The notes beneath the pieces are model-generated. The model saw only the letters and a list, made by a program, of their open reading frames with translations, searched no databases and had not been told where the DNA came from. A DNA stretch of 64,000 bases. It comes from an uncultured Marinobacterium sp. Its GTDB lineage: Bacteria; Pseudomonadota; Gammaproteobacteria; Pseudomonadales; Balneatricaceae. This document shows, one piece after another, positions 7,166 to 15,585 of this stretch. The DNA is taken from the NCBI GenBank assembly GCA_947501565.1, contig CANMWJ010000013.1:1-64000 (forward strand), given 5' to 3'. How positions within the stretch are numbered: position 1 is the first letter of the stretch; each line of letters starts with the position of its first letter. The position numbers and the translations under genes are program-made.

Positions 7166-9445
7166 TCAGAAACCTGCCTTGATAACGCAGTTCTTACCTT
7201 CGTGTTTAGCGTTATACAGGGCATCGTCCACTCGGGAGATCAGGCTCTCCACTGTATCTCCGGGACGCACCTCAGTGACACCAAAGCTGCAACTCAGTTT
7301 ACGCTCCCCCAGATAGAACTCATGCTCATGCACGCTGAGGCGTAATTTCTCGGCGATCACCATGGCGTTGTCCAGAGTGGACTCCGGCAGTACAACCAGA
7401 AACTCTTCACCACCCCAGCGGCCAAAGTGGTCACTTTTGCGCAGCGTATTGCTTACCAGACCTGACAGCCCGATCAGCACCCGGTCGCCCTCGTTATGCC
7501 CAAAGGTGTCGTTAACCGACTTAAAGTCGTCGATATCGAAGAAGATGATCGCACTTGGACGGTGGTAGCGGCTGAGCAGGCTGAGTTCATGCTCAAGATA
7601 TTCATACAGCTTATGCCGGTTGTAGATGCCGGTGAGCTGATCGTATTGCGCCAGCTGCTCCAATCGCCGGTTGTAGTTCGAGACTACCTTATAGCGATAC
7701 CCGAAGAGGATCAGCAAAACACCGAGTACAGCCGCTGAGTACCAGAGGATGCGGTAGTCGAACTCGTGGGCGTAACGTACGTTGAGCCAGCGGTTGGCGA
7801 TGGTCTGGTGGTCTTCCTGCGTCAGCGAGAGGATCGCCTGGTTAAACACCTCCAGCAGGCGTTCGTTATCCTGCCGTACGGCGATGCCGATATCCCACTG
7901 GTCCTGCACTACGTCGGCAATGGTGATATCGAGGATATGGTTGTTCTGCAGGGTCCGGCTGATACTGGCGGGCGCATCCACCAGGCCGAAGACGTTGCCG
8001 GTTTCCACACGACGCAGGCCGTCTAGTACGTTGTTCACCGGTACCAGTGTGGCGTTTGGGTAGCGGTTACGCAGGATGTCGTAGAAGGCGGAGTCGTGTA
8101 CCACCGCCAGGCGCCGCCGCGACAGGTCCACATCATCATGTTTGGGGCTGTTAGCGCTGTTCACTGCGATCACCGCAGGCATGCTCAGGTAAGGGATGGA
8201 GTATTTCAGGTAACGGTTGCGGTAGGGGGTGCCCATGGTGCCGGGAATCAGATCACAGTGGCCAGAGCGGATCTGACTTAGCGCTTCCGACCAGGAACCG
8301 GTCGGGATCACCTCCAGATGCAGTTTCAGGCGGCGGCTGAGCAGCGTCATATAATCCCGCACAATGCCCAGGTGTTGGCCGTTGCCGTATCCCTCGTAGG
8401 GCATCCAGTCGCTGTTGGCGCACAGGGTCACCTGTCCTAGCGCTTTCAGGTAAGCCTGCTCTTTAGCTGATAGCAGCAACTCACTCGGGTCGTAGATAAA
8501 GTCGCTGAAATCGAAATTGGGATTGATTACACCGGTGACCAGATAGAGGTTGGCCATGGCGCTGAAGCGCGCCTGGGTGAGGGTGCCGAAGCGCCCTTTG
8601 GCGTCGAACGCCAGTTTACGCAGCGCCTGACCCTCAAAGATCAGCGCGTCACGGCTGCGGTTCTGCGAGTTGTAGTTGGCCAGGATCAGGTCGGCGGTCT
8701 CTTCGATATGTTCAAAGGCGTAGAGCCAGCCCTTGATCGACGCATCCATAAATTTCTGCGTCAGGGAGGGGTGTTTACGGGTGAAGTTACGCGCCGTAAA
8801 CAGGATGTCGGCATACATATCAAAGCCGTAATCGGCCGGGTGCAGGACGTTGTATTCGATCCCCTGTTGCTGCAGCTGAAAGGGTTCGTTGGAGATGTAG
8901 GAGCCCATCGCTTCGGTGGTGTCGTTGACCAGATCCTGCAGGTTAAAGCTGTGTTCCTGCAGGATGTAATCGCCCTCGCGCAGCCCCGCCTGCAGCATCA
9001 TCGCTTTGATCTCGGCCACCTCCTTGGCGTCCTCGGTCAGCATAATGCGGCGGTTTTTAAGGTCGGAGGGTTTTTCGATATCACTGTCGGCCCGGCTCAG
9101 CAGCATCAGCGGTGACTTCTGGTAGGTCGCGAACAGCGCGACAATGTCGTCCCCCGCGGCTTTGTTGATCAACAATGAGGAGCGCCCGACCGCAAAATCG
9201 CTTTTGCCGTTCAGCACATCACCTACAAGATCGATACCGTTATCGAACTCGCGTATCTCTACATCCAATCCCGCTTCACGGTAGAAGCCCTTCTCCCTGG
9301 CCACGTAATAACCCGCAAATTGAAACTGGTGTTTCCACAACAGCTGCAGCGAAACAGTCGAATCCTGACTCTGGGTGGTGGGTTTAGCTGCGGCTGCCGA
9401 TGAGATCAGGAAGATAAATGAGAGCGCAATTGATAGCAGCTTCAT
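7166..9445 (-). CDS. NMT1/SBP_bac_3-type sensor diguanylate cyclase
   Basis: A 759-residue protein from ATG 9445, chosen because a clear signal peptide (KLLSIALSFIFLISSAAAA) starts there. In order: an NMT1/THI5-like periplasmic binding domain (about 25-240), a second periplasmic family-3 solute-binding domain (about 330-555), one transmembrane helix (about 565-585), and GGDEF (GGEEF near residue 678, RxxD site RKSD intact). It should sense one or two small ligands outside and make c-di-GMP inside. No EAL domain. It is convergent with the GGDEF-EAL gene and its 3' end has a decayed copy at 6759-6995. Confidence 0.9.
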   Translation of the reverse strand: MKLLSIALSFIFLISSAAAAKPTTQSQDSTVSLQLLWKHQFQFAGYYVAREKGFYREAGLDVEIREFDNGIDLVGDVLNGKSDFAVGRSSLLINKAAGDDIVALFATYQKSPLMLLSRADSDIEKPSDLKNRRIMLTEDAKEVAEIKAMMLQAGLREGDYILQEHSFNLQDLVNDTTEAMGSYISNEPFQLQQQGIEYNVLHPADYGFDMYADILFTARNFTRKHPSLTQKFMDASIKGWLYAFEHIEETADLILANYNSQNRSRDALIFEGQALRKLAFDAKGRFGTLTQARFSAMANLYLVTGVINPNFDFSDFIYDPSELLLSAKEQAYLKALGQVTLCANSDWMPYEGYGNGQHLGIVRDYMTLLSRRLKLHLEVIPTGSWSEALSQIRSGHCDLIPGTMGTPYRNRYLKYSIPYLSMPAVIAVNSANSPKHDDVDLSRRRLAVVHDSAFYDILRNRYPNATLVPVNNVLDGLRRVETGNVFGLVDAPASISRTLQNNHILDITIADVVQDQWDIGIAVRQDNERLLEVFNQAILSLTQEDHQTIANRWLNVRYAHEFDYRILWYSAAVLGVLLILFGYRYKVVSNYNRRLEQLAQYDQLTGIYNRHKLYEYLEHELSLLSRYHRPSAIIFFDIDDFKSVNDTFGHNEGDRVLIGLSGLVSNTLRKSDHFGRWGGEEFLVVLPESTLDNAMVIAEKLRLSVHEHEFYLGERKLSCSFGVTEVRPGDTVESLISRVDDALYNAKHEGKNCVIKAGF

Positions 9446-9637
9446 AAGAAAAACTTCCGTCCGCCCGGACAAACACGTAAACGCTGTGGGTCGCTCAATA
9501 AATATTATGGTTATAGCGGTGCTGCGTCCGGTGGCCAGATTGGAGAGGGGCCACGGATGACTGCAAAGTCTGCTTTACACCTATGTTCAGATTAGTCGCT
9601 AATGACCGATTTTGGAGTGGAATTCGGGGATTAAATA

Positions 9638-9651
9638 TAAACAGCTGTTTA
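9638..9651. promoter_or_regulatory. 14-bp palindrome TAAACAGCTGTTTA
   Basis: A perfect palindrome in A/T-rich sequence between the divergently oriented ends of the cyclase gene start (9445) and the DGC-gene stop (9709). It lies about 190 bases upstream of the cyclase start, so it could be an operator for that gene; the binding protein is unknown. Confidence 0.35.
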
Positions 9652-9708
9652 AAAAGAGAGCGCTTGTCGCCGTCTAGGCTTCAGCTGTAAGTGCTCAGGT
9701 GAACAGTG

Positions 9709-10119
9709 TCAGGCGGGTAGCAGGCTGCGCACTTGGGTCAGTACGGTTTCAAATTGAGTGTCGTCAGCACACGCCTGGGTGCGTTTGCGGTACCCCAGTT
9801 CATACAGGCGCACATGGTGATCGGCTTGCACGCCGTGGTTCTGCAGGCATTCGGCCACGCAGTGCAGCTGACAGCCATCGATGGCGATGATGCGATCGGC
9901 GTTCTCCATCTGCTTAAGCAGCGGTTTCACATTGCCACCCACACCCGCGATGCAGGACATGGTGGCTTCGCCGCTGCGGTGCAGGTGTACGGCCACATCG
10001 TTGGCCAACTGGGCCACGTTGGAGCAGCCGGAACAGGCGTACACCACAGCGGGTGTTTGTTTGGTGGTGGATTCAGCGTCAGCTTGAGGTTTAGTGTTCA
10101 GTGGCTGGTTGCGTCGCAT
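9709..10119 (-). CDS. DGC-domain putative zinc-binding protein
   Basis: A 136-residue protein with the cysteine pattern of the DGC family: YACSGCSNVAQLANDVA, MSCIAGVGG and IDGCQLHCVAECL. The family name refers to the Asp-Gly-Cys motif, seen here as IDGC; zinc or metal binding is suggested but the role is unknown. ATG 10119 lies inside the last codons of the Dnr-like gene, giving a 22-base overlap in a different frame, so the two are very likely translated from one mRNA. In other bacteria DGC proteins accompany anaerobic or nitrogen-oxide genes, which fits its place after dnr and moaA. Confidence 0.8.
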   Translation of the reverse strand: MRRNQPLNTKPQADAESTTKQTPAVVYACSGCSNVAQLANDVAVHLHRSGEATMSCIAGVGGNVKPLLKQMENADRIIAIDGCQLHCVAECLQNHGVQADHHVRLYELGYRKRTQACADDTQFETVLTQVRSLLPA

Positions 10120-10811
10120 GCCATCTCTCGCAAAGCGCTGGTGCTGGAGATCCGTAGGATCGGGCCGCTCACTTCGATCAGACCACGTTGACGGAAACCG
10201 CGAATCACACGGGAGAAGGTTTCCGGCTGCATCGCCAGTCGCGCCGCCACCAGACGTTTCGCCACCGGCAGGGTCACCTGCACTGTCTCCTGTTTCTGAT
10301 CGCTCTCCTCTACCAGGCCCAGCAGGAAACGCACCACGCGCTGGGTGGCGTTCTGCTGGGTCAGGGTTTCGATCTCGGCGAGGCGTTTCTGCAGACGGCA
10401 CGCCATTGCCCCCATCACCTTGAAGCAGGTATCGGGTGACGCACGCAGCAGATCCTTATAGGCGCGGTTGCTGACGCTCAGTACCTGCGCCCGGTCCTCT
10501 ACAGTAGCGTTTACCGGGTAGTAGGGTTTGTCGAAAAACATCACTGCCTCGCCCACCGTATCCAGTTCGCGCAGCAGATTCATCACGATCTCACGGCCGT
10601 CGCTGGTGAGGCGGTAGAGTTTTACCGCACCGCTGAGCACCAGAAAGAAGCGGTCGGCGGTGGCGTCCTGCAGGAAGAGGGATTCGCCTGGATCAAGTTC
10701 GTGCAGGCGTGCGGAGCGGTAAAGCTGGCAGAACTGATCATCGTCCAGCGAGCGGAATAAAGGGTGACTGCGGGCGACATCCAACGCCTGATCTAACTGC
10801 AAACGGCGCAT
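10098..10811 (-). CDS. dnr: Crp/Fnr-family regulator, Dnr-like
   Basis: A 237-residue regulator with an N-terminal cyclic-nucleotide-binding-like fold (about 18-135), a dimerisation helix, and a C-terminal helix-turn-helix (about 165-225; recognition segment QPETFSRVIRGFRQRG). It lacks the N-terminal cysteine cluster of Fnr, so it cannot hold an oxygen-sensing 4Fe-4S centre in the Fnr manner; this fits the Dnr/NnrR branch that responds to nitric oxide through haem. Fnr-like boxes in the nar, narK and ubi promoters here are candidate targets, though a true Fnr elsewhere may bind them. It starts one base after the moaA stop. Confidence 0.82.
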   Translation of the reverse strand: MRRLQLDQALDVARSHPLFRSLDDDQFCQLYRSARLHELDPGESLFLQDATADRFFLVLSGAVKLYRLTSDGREIVMNLLRELDTVGEAVMFFDKPYYPVNATVEDRAQVLSVSNRAYKDLLRASPDTCFKVMGAMACRLQKRLAEIETLTQQNATQRVVRFLLGLVEESDQKQETVQVTLPVAKRLVAARLAMQPETFSRVIRGFRQRGLIEVSGPILRISSTSALREMACDATSH

Positions 10812-10812
10812 C

Positions 10813-11814
10813 TTAGCCCCCGGTCATGTTCATAAAACGCAGCACCTGGGGCGCATCATCCTGCGCAAAGAGGTGTTGCTCGGGTTTGTGTTGTACGGCA
10901 TCGCGGATCGCCTGCTTGAGGCGTTCCTTCTCGCCGGGATAGCGGCGCATCAGACCGCGCAGATCCACCGCGTTCTCGCGGCCCAGGCAGAGCAGTAGCT
11001 GACCTTCGGCGGTGATCCGCAGACGGTTACAGCTGGAACAGAAATTATGGCTGTGGGGGGAGATAAAACCGACGCGGGTGTTGCGTCCGGGGGTACGGAA
11101 ATAACGCGACGGACCACCAGTGACCTCAGCGCTGGGCAGCAGATCCTGCTGTTGCTGGATGATCTCGCGCACCTCATCGCTGGAGCAGTACACCTCCTTG
11201 CGATCGTGTTCCGAAATCGTGCCCAGCGGCATCTCTTCGATATAACTGATATCGATGCCCCGGTCCTGCGCATAGTGCAGCAGGTCCAGCACCTCGTCGT
11301 CATTGCGGCCTTTCATGATCACCGCATTGAGCTTGATCCGCTCAAACCCGGCCGCCACCGCATGATCGATACCATTCAGCACATCGGCCAGTTTGTCGCG
11401 GCGGGTAAGGGCAGCAAAACGCTCCGCTTTCAGACTGTCGAGGCTGATATTCAAGCGCTTCAGGCCTGCATCCGCCAGCGGTTGTGCCAATCGATGCAGC
11501 TGAGAGCCGTTGGTGGTCAGCGTCACCTCATCGAGACCCGGCAGGGCAGCGATATGTTCGATCAAACCCACCATCCCCTGACGCACCAGCGGTTCACCAC
11601 CGGTCAGACGGATACGCTTCACCCCCAGTTCAACAAAAGCTTCACTCAGGGTGGTCAGCTCCTCCAACGAGAGGATCTTCGCACGCGGTAGAAACTGCAT
11701 CTCCTCCGCCATGCAGTAGACACAACGGAAGTCGCAGCGGTCGGTGACGGACAGGCGAATGTAATCGATCTTGCGACCAAATCCGTCGATCAGCTGAGAT
11801 TCTGTTGTGTTCAT
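10813..11814 (-). CDS. moaA: GTP 3',8-cyclase MoaA
   Basis: A 333-residue radical SAM enzyme that converts GTP to the 3',8-cyclo intermediate, the first step of molybdenum cofactor synthesis. The radical SAM cluster ligands are C27, C31 and C34 (CDFRCVYC). The C-terminal second cluster motif [18 protein letters not shown] is present, and the protein ends with the conserved GG needed for activity. ATG 11814 is preceded by GGGGG. It heads an apparent operon moaA-dnr-DGC. Since NarG needs this cofactor, the location near the nar genes fits; Pseudomonas has a moaA at the same relative place. Confidence 0.95.
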   Translation of the reverse strand: MNTTESQLIDGFGRKIDYIRLSVTDRCDFRCVYCMAEEMQFLPRAKILSLEELTTLSEAFVELGVKRIRLTGGEPLVRQGMVGLIEHIAALPGLDEVTLTTNGSQLHRLAQPLADAGLKRLNISLDSLKAERFAALTRRDKLADVLNGIDHAVAAGFERIKLNAVIMKGRNDDEVLDLLHYAQDRGIDISYIEEMPLGTISEHDRKEVYCSSDEVREIIQQQQDLLPSAEVTGGPSRYFRTPGRNTRVGFISPHSHNFCSSCNRLRITAEGQLLLCLGRENAVDLRGLMRRYPGEKERLKQAIRDAVQHKPEQHLFAQDDAPQVLRFMNMTGG

Positions 11815-11843
11815 GATTGAACCCCCAAAAATAGTATTGCCAT

Positions 11844-11862
11844 CGATTATCGCAATGCAGAC
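11844..11862. promoter_or_regulatory. 19-nt motif upstream of moaA, repeated at 13231
   Basis: CGATTATCGCAATGCAGAC lies 30 bases upstream of the moaA start and recurs with one change at 13231-13249. Just beyond it is GGTATATATACC, a perfect 12-bp palindrome (about 11867-11878). It could be a promoter-linked operator or RNA element; I cannot assign a regulator. Confidence 0.4.
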
Positions 11863-11980
11863 CGGGGGTATATATACCTCGCAGGGGGTAGGAGAGCGGG
11901 GCATTGGGGTTAGAGAGGGAGCGATTCTAGCTGTTCAGATAGGGCTATGCGGGCTTACGCCTGCAGGAAGGTTCGCTTAG

Positions 11981-12409
11981 CTAGGAGACTTCCTGTAACC
12001 GTCGCATCCGCCACGCTTTGGCATTGGTTGCGCACACCAACGCCTCGTTGTCAGAGAACTCGTAGGGATTGAAATCACCGCCGAACGTTTCCTGGAAGAA
12101 GTCATTATTGGCGTCGATCAGCTCCATGCTCCACTTAGGGAACAGGCGCGTGGCAATTTGTCGGCGACTAAGCGTGTAGATATTGTGGTGCCTTTCATCC
12201 TGTTGAATTTTGGATAGGATCGCGGTGACATCCTCTTTGTCACCTTCCAGAACCTGAAAGAAGTAGTGGCCGTCGAAAAGCAAAATGCCGGTCAAATTCC
12301 GTTTCTTGTTGTTCACGACGGATGTGCGGACCATCTCGATAAAATCATCTTTCTCAAGGTCGGTTGTCACTGTACTGCAGTAGATAACTCGAACGTTCCC
12401 AAGCGACAT
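11981..12409 (-). CDS. BLUF-domain blue-light photoreceptor
   Basis: A 142-residue single BLUF domain that should bind FAD and switch on blue light. The photocycle residues Y10, N34, Q52, W93 and M95 have exactly the spacing of AppA residues Y21, N45, Q63, W104 and M106. The LTGILLFDGHYFFQVLEG block and the DERHHNI block are typical. After the core there are about 35 residues that probably form the two capping helices; no output domain is fused. ATG 12409 has GGGGAG seven bases upstream. It is divergent from the SnoaL-like gene, 196 bases away. Short BLUF proteins act through partner proteins. Confidence 0.93.
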   Translation of the reverse strand: MSLGNVRVIYCSTVTTDLEKDDFIEMVRTSVVNNKKRNLTGILLFDGHYFFQVLEGDKEDVTAILSKIQQDERHHNIYTLSRRQIATRLFPKWSMELIDANNDFFQETFGGDFNPYEFSDNEALVCATNAKAWRMRRLQEVS

Positions 12410-12605
12410 AACACGGCTCCCCACACATAACTTCCAAGTGTTTTATGCTCTTTATAACAGCGATTGTGGCCAGAAGTTAACAACTCACAGCAGGATTTAG
12501 CGCGATTGCCTGTCCTATGACAGGTTTCATTTACATCTGGTGCAGATCCGGAAGCAGAAATGCCCATTAGAGGATTGGCTAGACTCAAGAAGGAGGAAAA
12601 ACGCT

Positions 12606-12965
12606 ATGAGTCTAGAAAATATCGTACAACGCGGTTGGGAAGCTGTTGGTGCGGGGGACTTCGATACCCTGGTTGCCGACTATGAAGAGGATATGGTGTT
12701 TATTATGCCGGGGCAGACGGATCTGCTTAAAGGTCGATCGGCATTCCGCAGTGCTTTGGATGGCTTGGGAGAGATTCTCCCACCGGGTTTTGAGATTACC
12801 GGGTTACGCCAGCTCGAGGGTAACAGTGAAGTGGTTTCGATTCTCGAGTGGAAGTCCGAGAAGGTTGCTGCCTCCCAGCTATCGGTCCTGTTTAAGTTTA
12901 AAGGCGACAAGATCTACGAAGAACGCTGGTTTATCGATACAGAACAGTGGAAAGCTGCTTTTTAA
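12606..12965 (+). CDS. SnoaL-like (NTF2 fold) protein
   Basis: A 119-residue protein of the nuclear-transport-factor-2 superfamily, SnoaL-like. It shows the family's usual opening (helix VQRGWEAVGAGDFDTLVADYEEDMVFIMPG), a central loop LLKGRSAFRSAL and the strand-rich C-terminal half ending ERWFIDTEQW. Members bind or convert small hydrophobic ligands; the substrate is unknown. ATG 12606 has AAGGAGG eight bases upstream, a strong site. It is divergent from the BLUF photoreceptor, so light-linked expression is possible but unproven. Confidence 0.82.
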   Translation: MSLENIVQRGWEAVGAGDFDTLVADYEEDMVFIMPGQTDLLKGRSAFRSALDGLGEILPPGFEITGLRQLEGNSEVVSILEWKSEKVAASQLSVLFKFKGDKIYEERWFIDTEQWKAAF

Positions 12966-13009
12966 GCGAAGGACAAAGTTGCTTGAAAGCTATGAGCTGG
13001 CTCTGAAGC

Positions 13010-13141
13010 CATTCCCCTCTACGCAGCGCCGATTGCATCCGAAACGCACAGGGCACGACACGAAGCGGCGCAAGTAGTGGGGCTGCGGTGCGGGCCGCGT
13101 AGGTGGATTGTTAAGGGAGGGCGCAGCCGCTCTCCCTTGAC
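13010..13141 (-). repeat. Family A inverted-repeat element, truncated copy A1
   Basis: This is the right half of the element seen whole at 45265-45698, with the inner part deleted: it jumps from the CCCCTCT core-flank directly to the CGCCGATTG arm. It ends in the terminal hairpin 13110-13141 with arms GTTAAGGGAG and CTCCCTTGAC. It begins about 45 bases past the SnoaL-like stop and may act as its terminator. Confidence 0.75.
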
Positions 13142-13230
13142 GTTTGGTTTGATGTTAGGAGAACACTCATTGCTTGATTCTTGTGCCGTTTTTATCAGAT
13201 CGCTCGGGTAAGACAATACTGAATCACCAC

Positions 13231-13249
13231 CGATTATCGCAACGCAGAC
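13231..13249. other. Orphan copy of the moaA upstream 19-nt motif
   Basis: It matches 11844-11862 at 18 of 19 positions. Unlike the moaA copy it has no adjacent start codon on the minus strand; the nearest gene is the cold-shock gene 345 bases to the right. The rest of 13142-13400 holds nothing else I can name. Confidence 0.4.
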
Positions 13250-13407
13250 TGTGAGCCACAGGGCGGGTTTTATATTTGGATATCAGCGAGTTAAGAGATC
13301 GGAACGGACCTTGGCAAATAGTGTTCTATTGATCTTGCACAGGTTCCTAAGCAGGGGCCCTTGTGGCGAAGCTACAGATAAGAGATCTAATTTACGTGCA
13401 AATAATT

Positions 13408-13436
13408 TTGACTAATCAGGGTGGGTTCTGTATATT
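13408..13436 (+). promoter_or_regulatory. Sigma-70-like promoter of the cold-shock gene
   Basis: TTGACT (13408-13413), a 17-base spacer, then TATATT (13431-13436). Transcription would start near 13443, leaving a 5' untranslated leader of about 150 bases. Leaders of this length are characteristic of cspA-type mRNAs and control their stability and translation in the cold. Confidence 0.7.
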
Positions 13437-13593
13437 TTTTGCCCAGCTCGATGCTTTAATTGTTATTTATGCTCTTCATTTCGACGTCTTTTCTTGATTC
13501 CTCGTCCTGTTTTCGTAAGTAAAAGTAAAAAATCCTGCGTTTATCTGCCTTTATAAGGCGGCCCACTTATTTCCGAAAATAGGAAAATACATT

Positions 13594-13803
13594 ATGTCTA
13601 ATACTGTTACCGGCACTGTAAAATGGTTTAACGACGAGAAAGGCTTCGGTTTTATCGAACAGAAGAATGGTCCTGATGTTTTTGCACACTTCAGTGCAAT
13701 TGCGAGCGAAGGTTTCCGTAGCCTGCAGGAAGGCCAGGAAGTTGAGTTCGTTGTTACTCAGGGCCAGAAAGGTCCTCAGGCAGAGAACATCCGTCCTCTG
13801 TAA
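13594..13803 (+). CDS. Cold-shock protein, CspA family
   Basis: A 69-residue single cold-shock domain, the usual family length. The RNP1 motif KGFGFIEQ and RNP2 motif DVFAHFSAI are intact, along with the opening [11 protein letters not shown]. Such proteins bind single-stranded RNA and DNA, melt secondary structures and help translation at low temperature or in stationary phase. A long leader from the promoter at 13408 precedes it, which supports cold or stress control, but constitutive paralogues look the same. It is monocistronic, with a hairpin at 13837-13860. Confidence 0.95.
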   Translation: MSNTVTGTVKWFNDEKGFGFIEQKNGPDVFAHFSAIASEGFRSLQEGQEVEFVVTQGQKGPQAENIRPL

Positions 13804-13836
13804 GTCAAAATAGATTTAAATCTGTATTGACGCTTT

Positions 13837-13860
13837 AGAGCATGACATCCGTCGTGCTCT
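13837..13860 (+). terminator. Hairpin after the cold-shock gene
   Basis: The arms AGAGCATGAC and GTCGTGCTCT pair with one mismatch around a 4-nt loop. It lies 34 bases past the stop. The following sequence ATTGAAGTATT has only a weak U content, so termination efficiency is uncertain. The rest of the gap to 14062 shows no feature. Confidence 0.5.
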
Positions 13861-14062
13861 ATTGAAGTATTCCCCCGTACCACAACATATCCCATCCCGT
13901 ATTAGTATCATCAAGACAGCCAATCCGTTGCTCTTGATTAATACCATTCCGATCTAATCGCATTTGTAAGCTTCTGACGATGGGCGCTCGTTGCGAGTAA
14001 ATGTCTGAACCTTCCCCAAATTAGCGACATCCACAATCTCTAGATTGCCACTGTATTCGTAA

Positions 14063-14088
14063 TAAAAAAGACACCTAAAAAGGTGCCT
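14063..14088 (-). terminator. Rho-independent terminator after carbonic anhydrase
   Basis: On the minus strand AGGCACC, five T, AGGTGTCT form a hairpin followed by TTTTTT. It lies about 30 bases beyond the stop of the carbonic anhydrase gene and marks the end of the nar-parvulin-can run. Confidence 0.85.
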
Positions 14089-14116
14089 TTGGGATATCTC
14101 GGTGGATCGGAATAAC

Positions 14117-14740
14117 TCACCCCACCCGATACAACTCCGGCATACAATCAAAACTCTTCGCATCGACCTTCAGATCTTTGATGATCCCGTCCTCGATACC
14201 ATAGATCCAACCGTGAATGGTCAGCTCACGCCCCGCTTTCCAGGCGCGTTGTACCGGCTTGGTTTTGCAGACGTTGGAGACCTGGGCGATCACGTTCAGT
14301 TCGCAGAAGCGATCCACGCGGGCATCTTCGTCCTCTTCTGCACTCAGGATCTCGTTGTTGGCGTAGGCAATATCTTTCAGATGGCGCAGCCAGTTATCGA
14401 TCAGACCCAGGTCGTCATGCCCCAGGGAGGCGCGAACACCCCCGCAGCCGTAGTGGCCGCAGACGATGATGTGTTTCACCTTCAATACCTCCACCGCGTA
14501 GTGCAGCACCGAGAGGCAGTTGAGGTCGGTGTGCAGCACCATGTTGGCGATGTTGCGGTGAACGAAGAGTTCGCCAGGCATCAGGCCGACGATCTCGTTG
14601 GCCGGGACACGGCTGTCGGAGCAACCGATCCAGAGGTAATCGGGTTTCTGCTGCGCGGCCAGCTCTTTGAAAAAGCCGGGATGCTGCTCTTCGATGCGTT
14701 GTGCCCAGGCTTTGTTGTTGTTTAACAGATCATCAAACAT
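14117..14740 (-). CDS. can: Beta-class carbonic anhydrase
   Basis: A 207-residue cytosolic zinc enzyme that interconverts carbon dioxide and bicarbonate. The zinc ligands and catalytic pair are at C40, D42 (CSDSR), H96 and C99 (HYGCGG), matching the Escherichia coli Can layout. ATG 14740 follows GGAGG; an in-frame TTG 15 bases upstream overlaps that site and is less likely. It starts only 29 bases after the parvulin stop and the first good terminator lies beyond it, so it may be co-transcribed with the nar operon, supplying bicarbonate during nitrate respiration, or have its own promoter inside the parvulin gene. Confidence 0.94.
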   Translation of the reverse strand: MFDDLLNNNKAWAQRIEEQHPGFFKELAAQQKPDYLWIGCSDSRVPANEIVGLMPGELFVHRNIANMVLHTDLNCLSVLHYAVEVLKVKHIIVCGHYGCGGVRASLGHDDLGLIDNWLRHLKDIAYANNEILSAEEDEDARVDRFCELNVIAQVSNVCKTKPVQRAWKAGRELTIHGWIYGIEDGIIKDLKVDAKSFDCMPELYRVG

Positions 14741-14769
14741 TTTGTTACCCTCCAATACCGACCTGAGTG

Positions 14770-15585
14770 TTACTGCACCAGCATCGAGTCAGCACCGATA
14801 ATCTCGACACCGTCGATCTCGGCTTCACCGGCCAGCAGCTGGATGTATTGGTTCACCGCGCTGCGGTAGTTGCGCTCCTGCAGGTAACCACGGATACGCT
14901 CCTCAACCGCTTCGTAGGGTAGCTGTTCACCGTCAACGCGCTGGTCGATACGCACGATATGGAATCCGTAACGGCTCTCCACCGGACGGTACGCCAGCCC
15001 CACTTCAAGGGTGAAAACCTGGCGTTCAAACTCTGGCACGGTCTGGCCTTTGTCCAGTTGTCCCATCTGACCGCCCACCTCTTTCGATGGACAATCGGAG
15101 TTCTGTTCTGCCAGAGCGGCAAATTTTTCCGGGCTGCTTTTCAGGATCTCGATCAGGCCCTCTGCTTCAATTTTACGGGCGGCACGTTCCTCCAGATCAT
15201 TGGGGTCGGCACCCAGCAGAATATGGCTGCAGGCGATCAGCACCGGGGTTTTGAAACGCTCTTTGTTTGCTTCGTAGTAACGTTCGCAGGTCTCGGCGTC
15301 GGCGGTGGTCAGTTCAACCTCCTGCTCCAGCAGGGTCGCGATCATGTTCTCGTTGGCATCGTCATCTTTAGAAACGTCCATACCCAGTTCGTGGGCTCGC
15401 TGCATCAGCAGTTCGCGCACCACCAGTGACTGGGCGGCCTGCTGGCGGGAATCTTCCATCGATTCGGCCGGGTAGTACTGCATCTCCTGCAGAATGGTGT
15501 GCGCATCGATGGTGGTGCCGTTCACAACCACATCCGGAAAATCAGGTGCTTCAGTTGGCAGAGAGGTGGTATCGATCAGCTGCAT
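14770..15585 (-). CDS. Parvulin-type peptidyl-prolyl isomerase of the nar operon
   Basis: A 271-residue protein without a signal peptide, so cytosolic. A helical N-terminal region (about 35-110) precedes a parvulin rotamase domain (about 120-225) with the hallmarks ACSHILLG, NSDCPSKEVGGQMGQLDKGQ and the YGFHIVRID strand. This is the NifM/PpiC type found after narI in Pseudomonas, where it is thought to help fold or assemble nitrate reductase. ATG 15585 has GGAGG nearby. A strong stem-loop sits in the 174-base gap from narI. Confidence 0.88.
   Translation of the reverse strand: MQLIDTTSLPTEAPDFPDVVVNGTTIDAHTILQEMQYYPAESMEDSRQQAAQSLVVRELLMQRAHELGMDVSKDDDANENMIATLLEQEVELTTADAETCERYYEANKERFKTPVLIACSHILLGADPNDLEERAARKIEAEGLIEILKSSPEKFAALAEQNSDCPSKEVGGQMGQLDKGQTVPEFERQVFTLEVGLAYRPVESRYGFHIVRIDQRVDGEQLPYEAVEERIRGYLQERNYRSAVNQYIQLLAGEAEIDGVEIIGADSMLVQ

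Noticed and set aside
10119-10401. 94-codon upstream extension of the DGC gene
   Set aside because: The extension overlaps dnr in another frame and is Gly/Ala/Pro/Arg-rich without conservation; ATG 10119 gives the normal DGC length.
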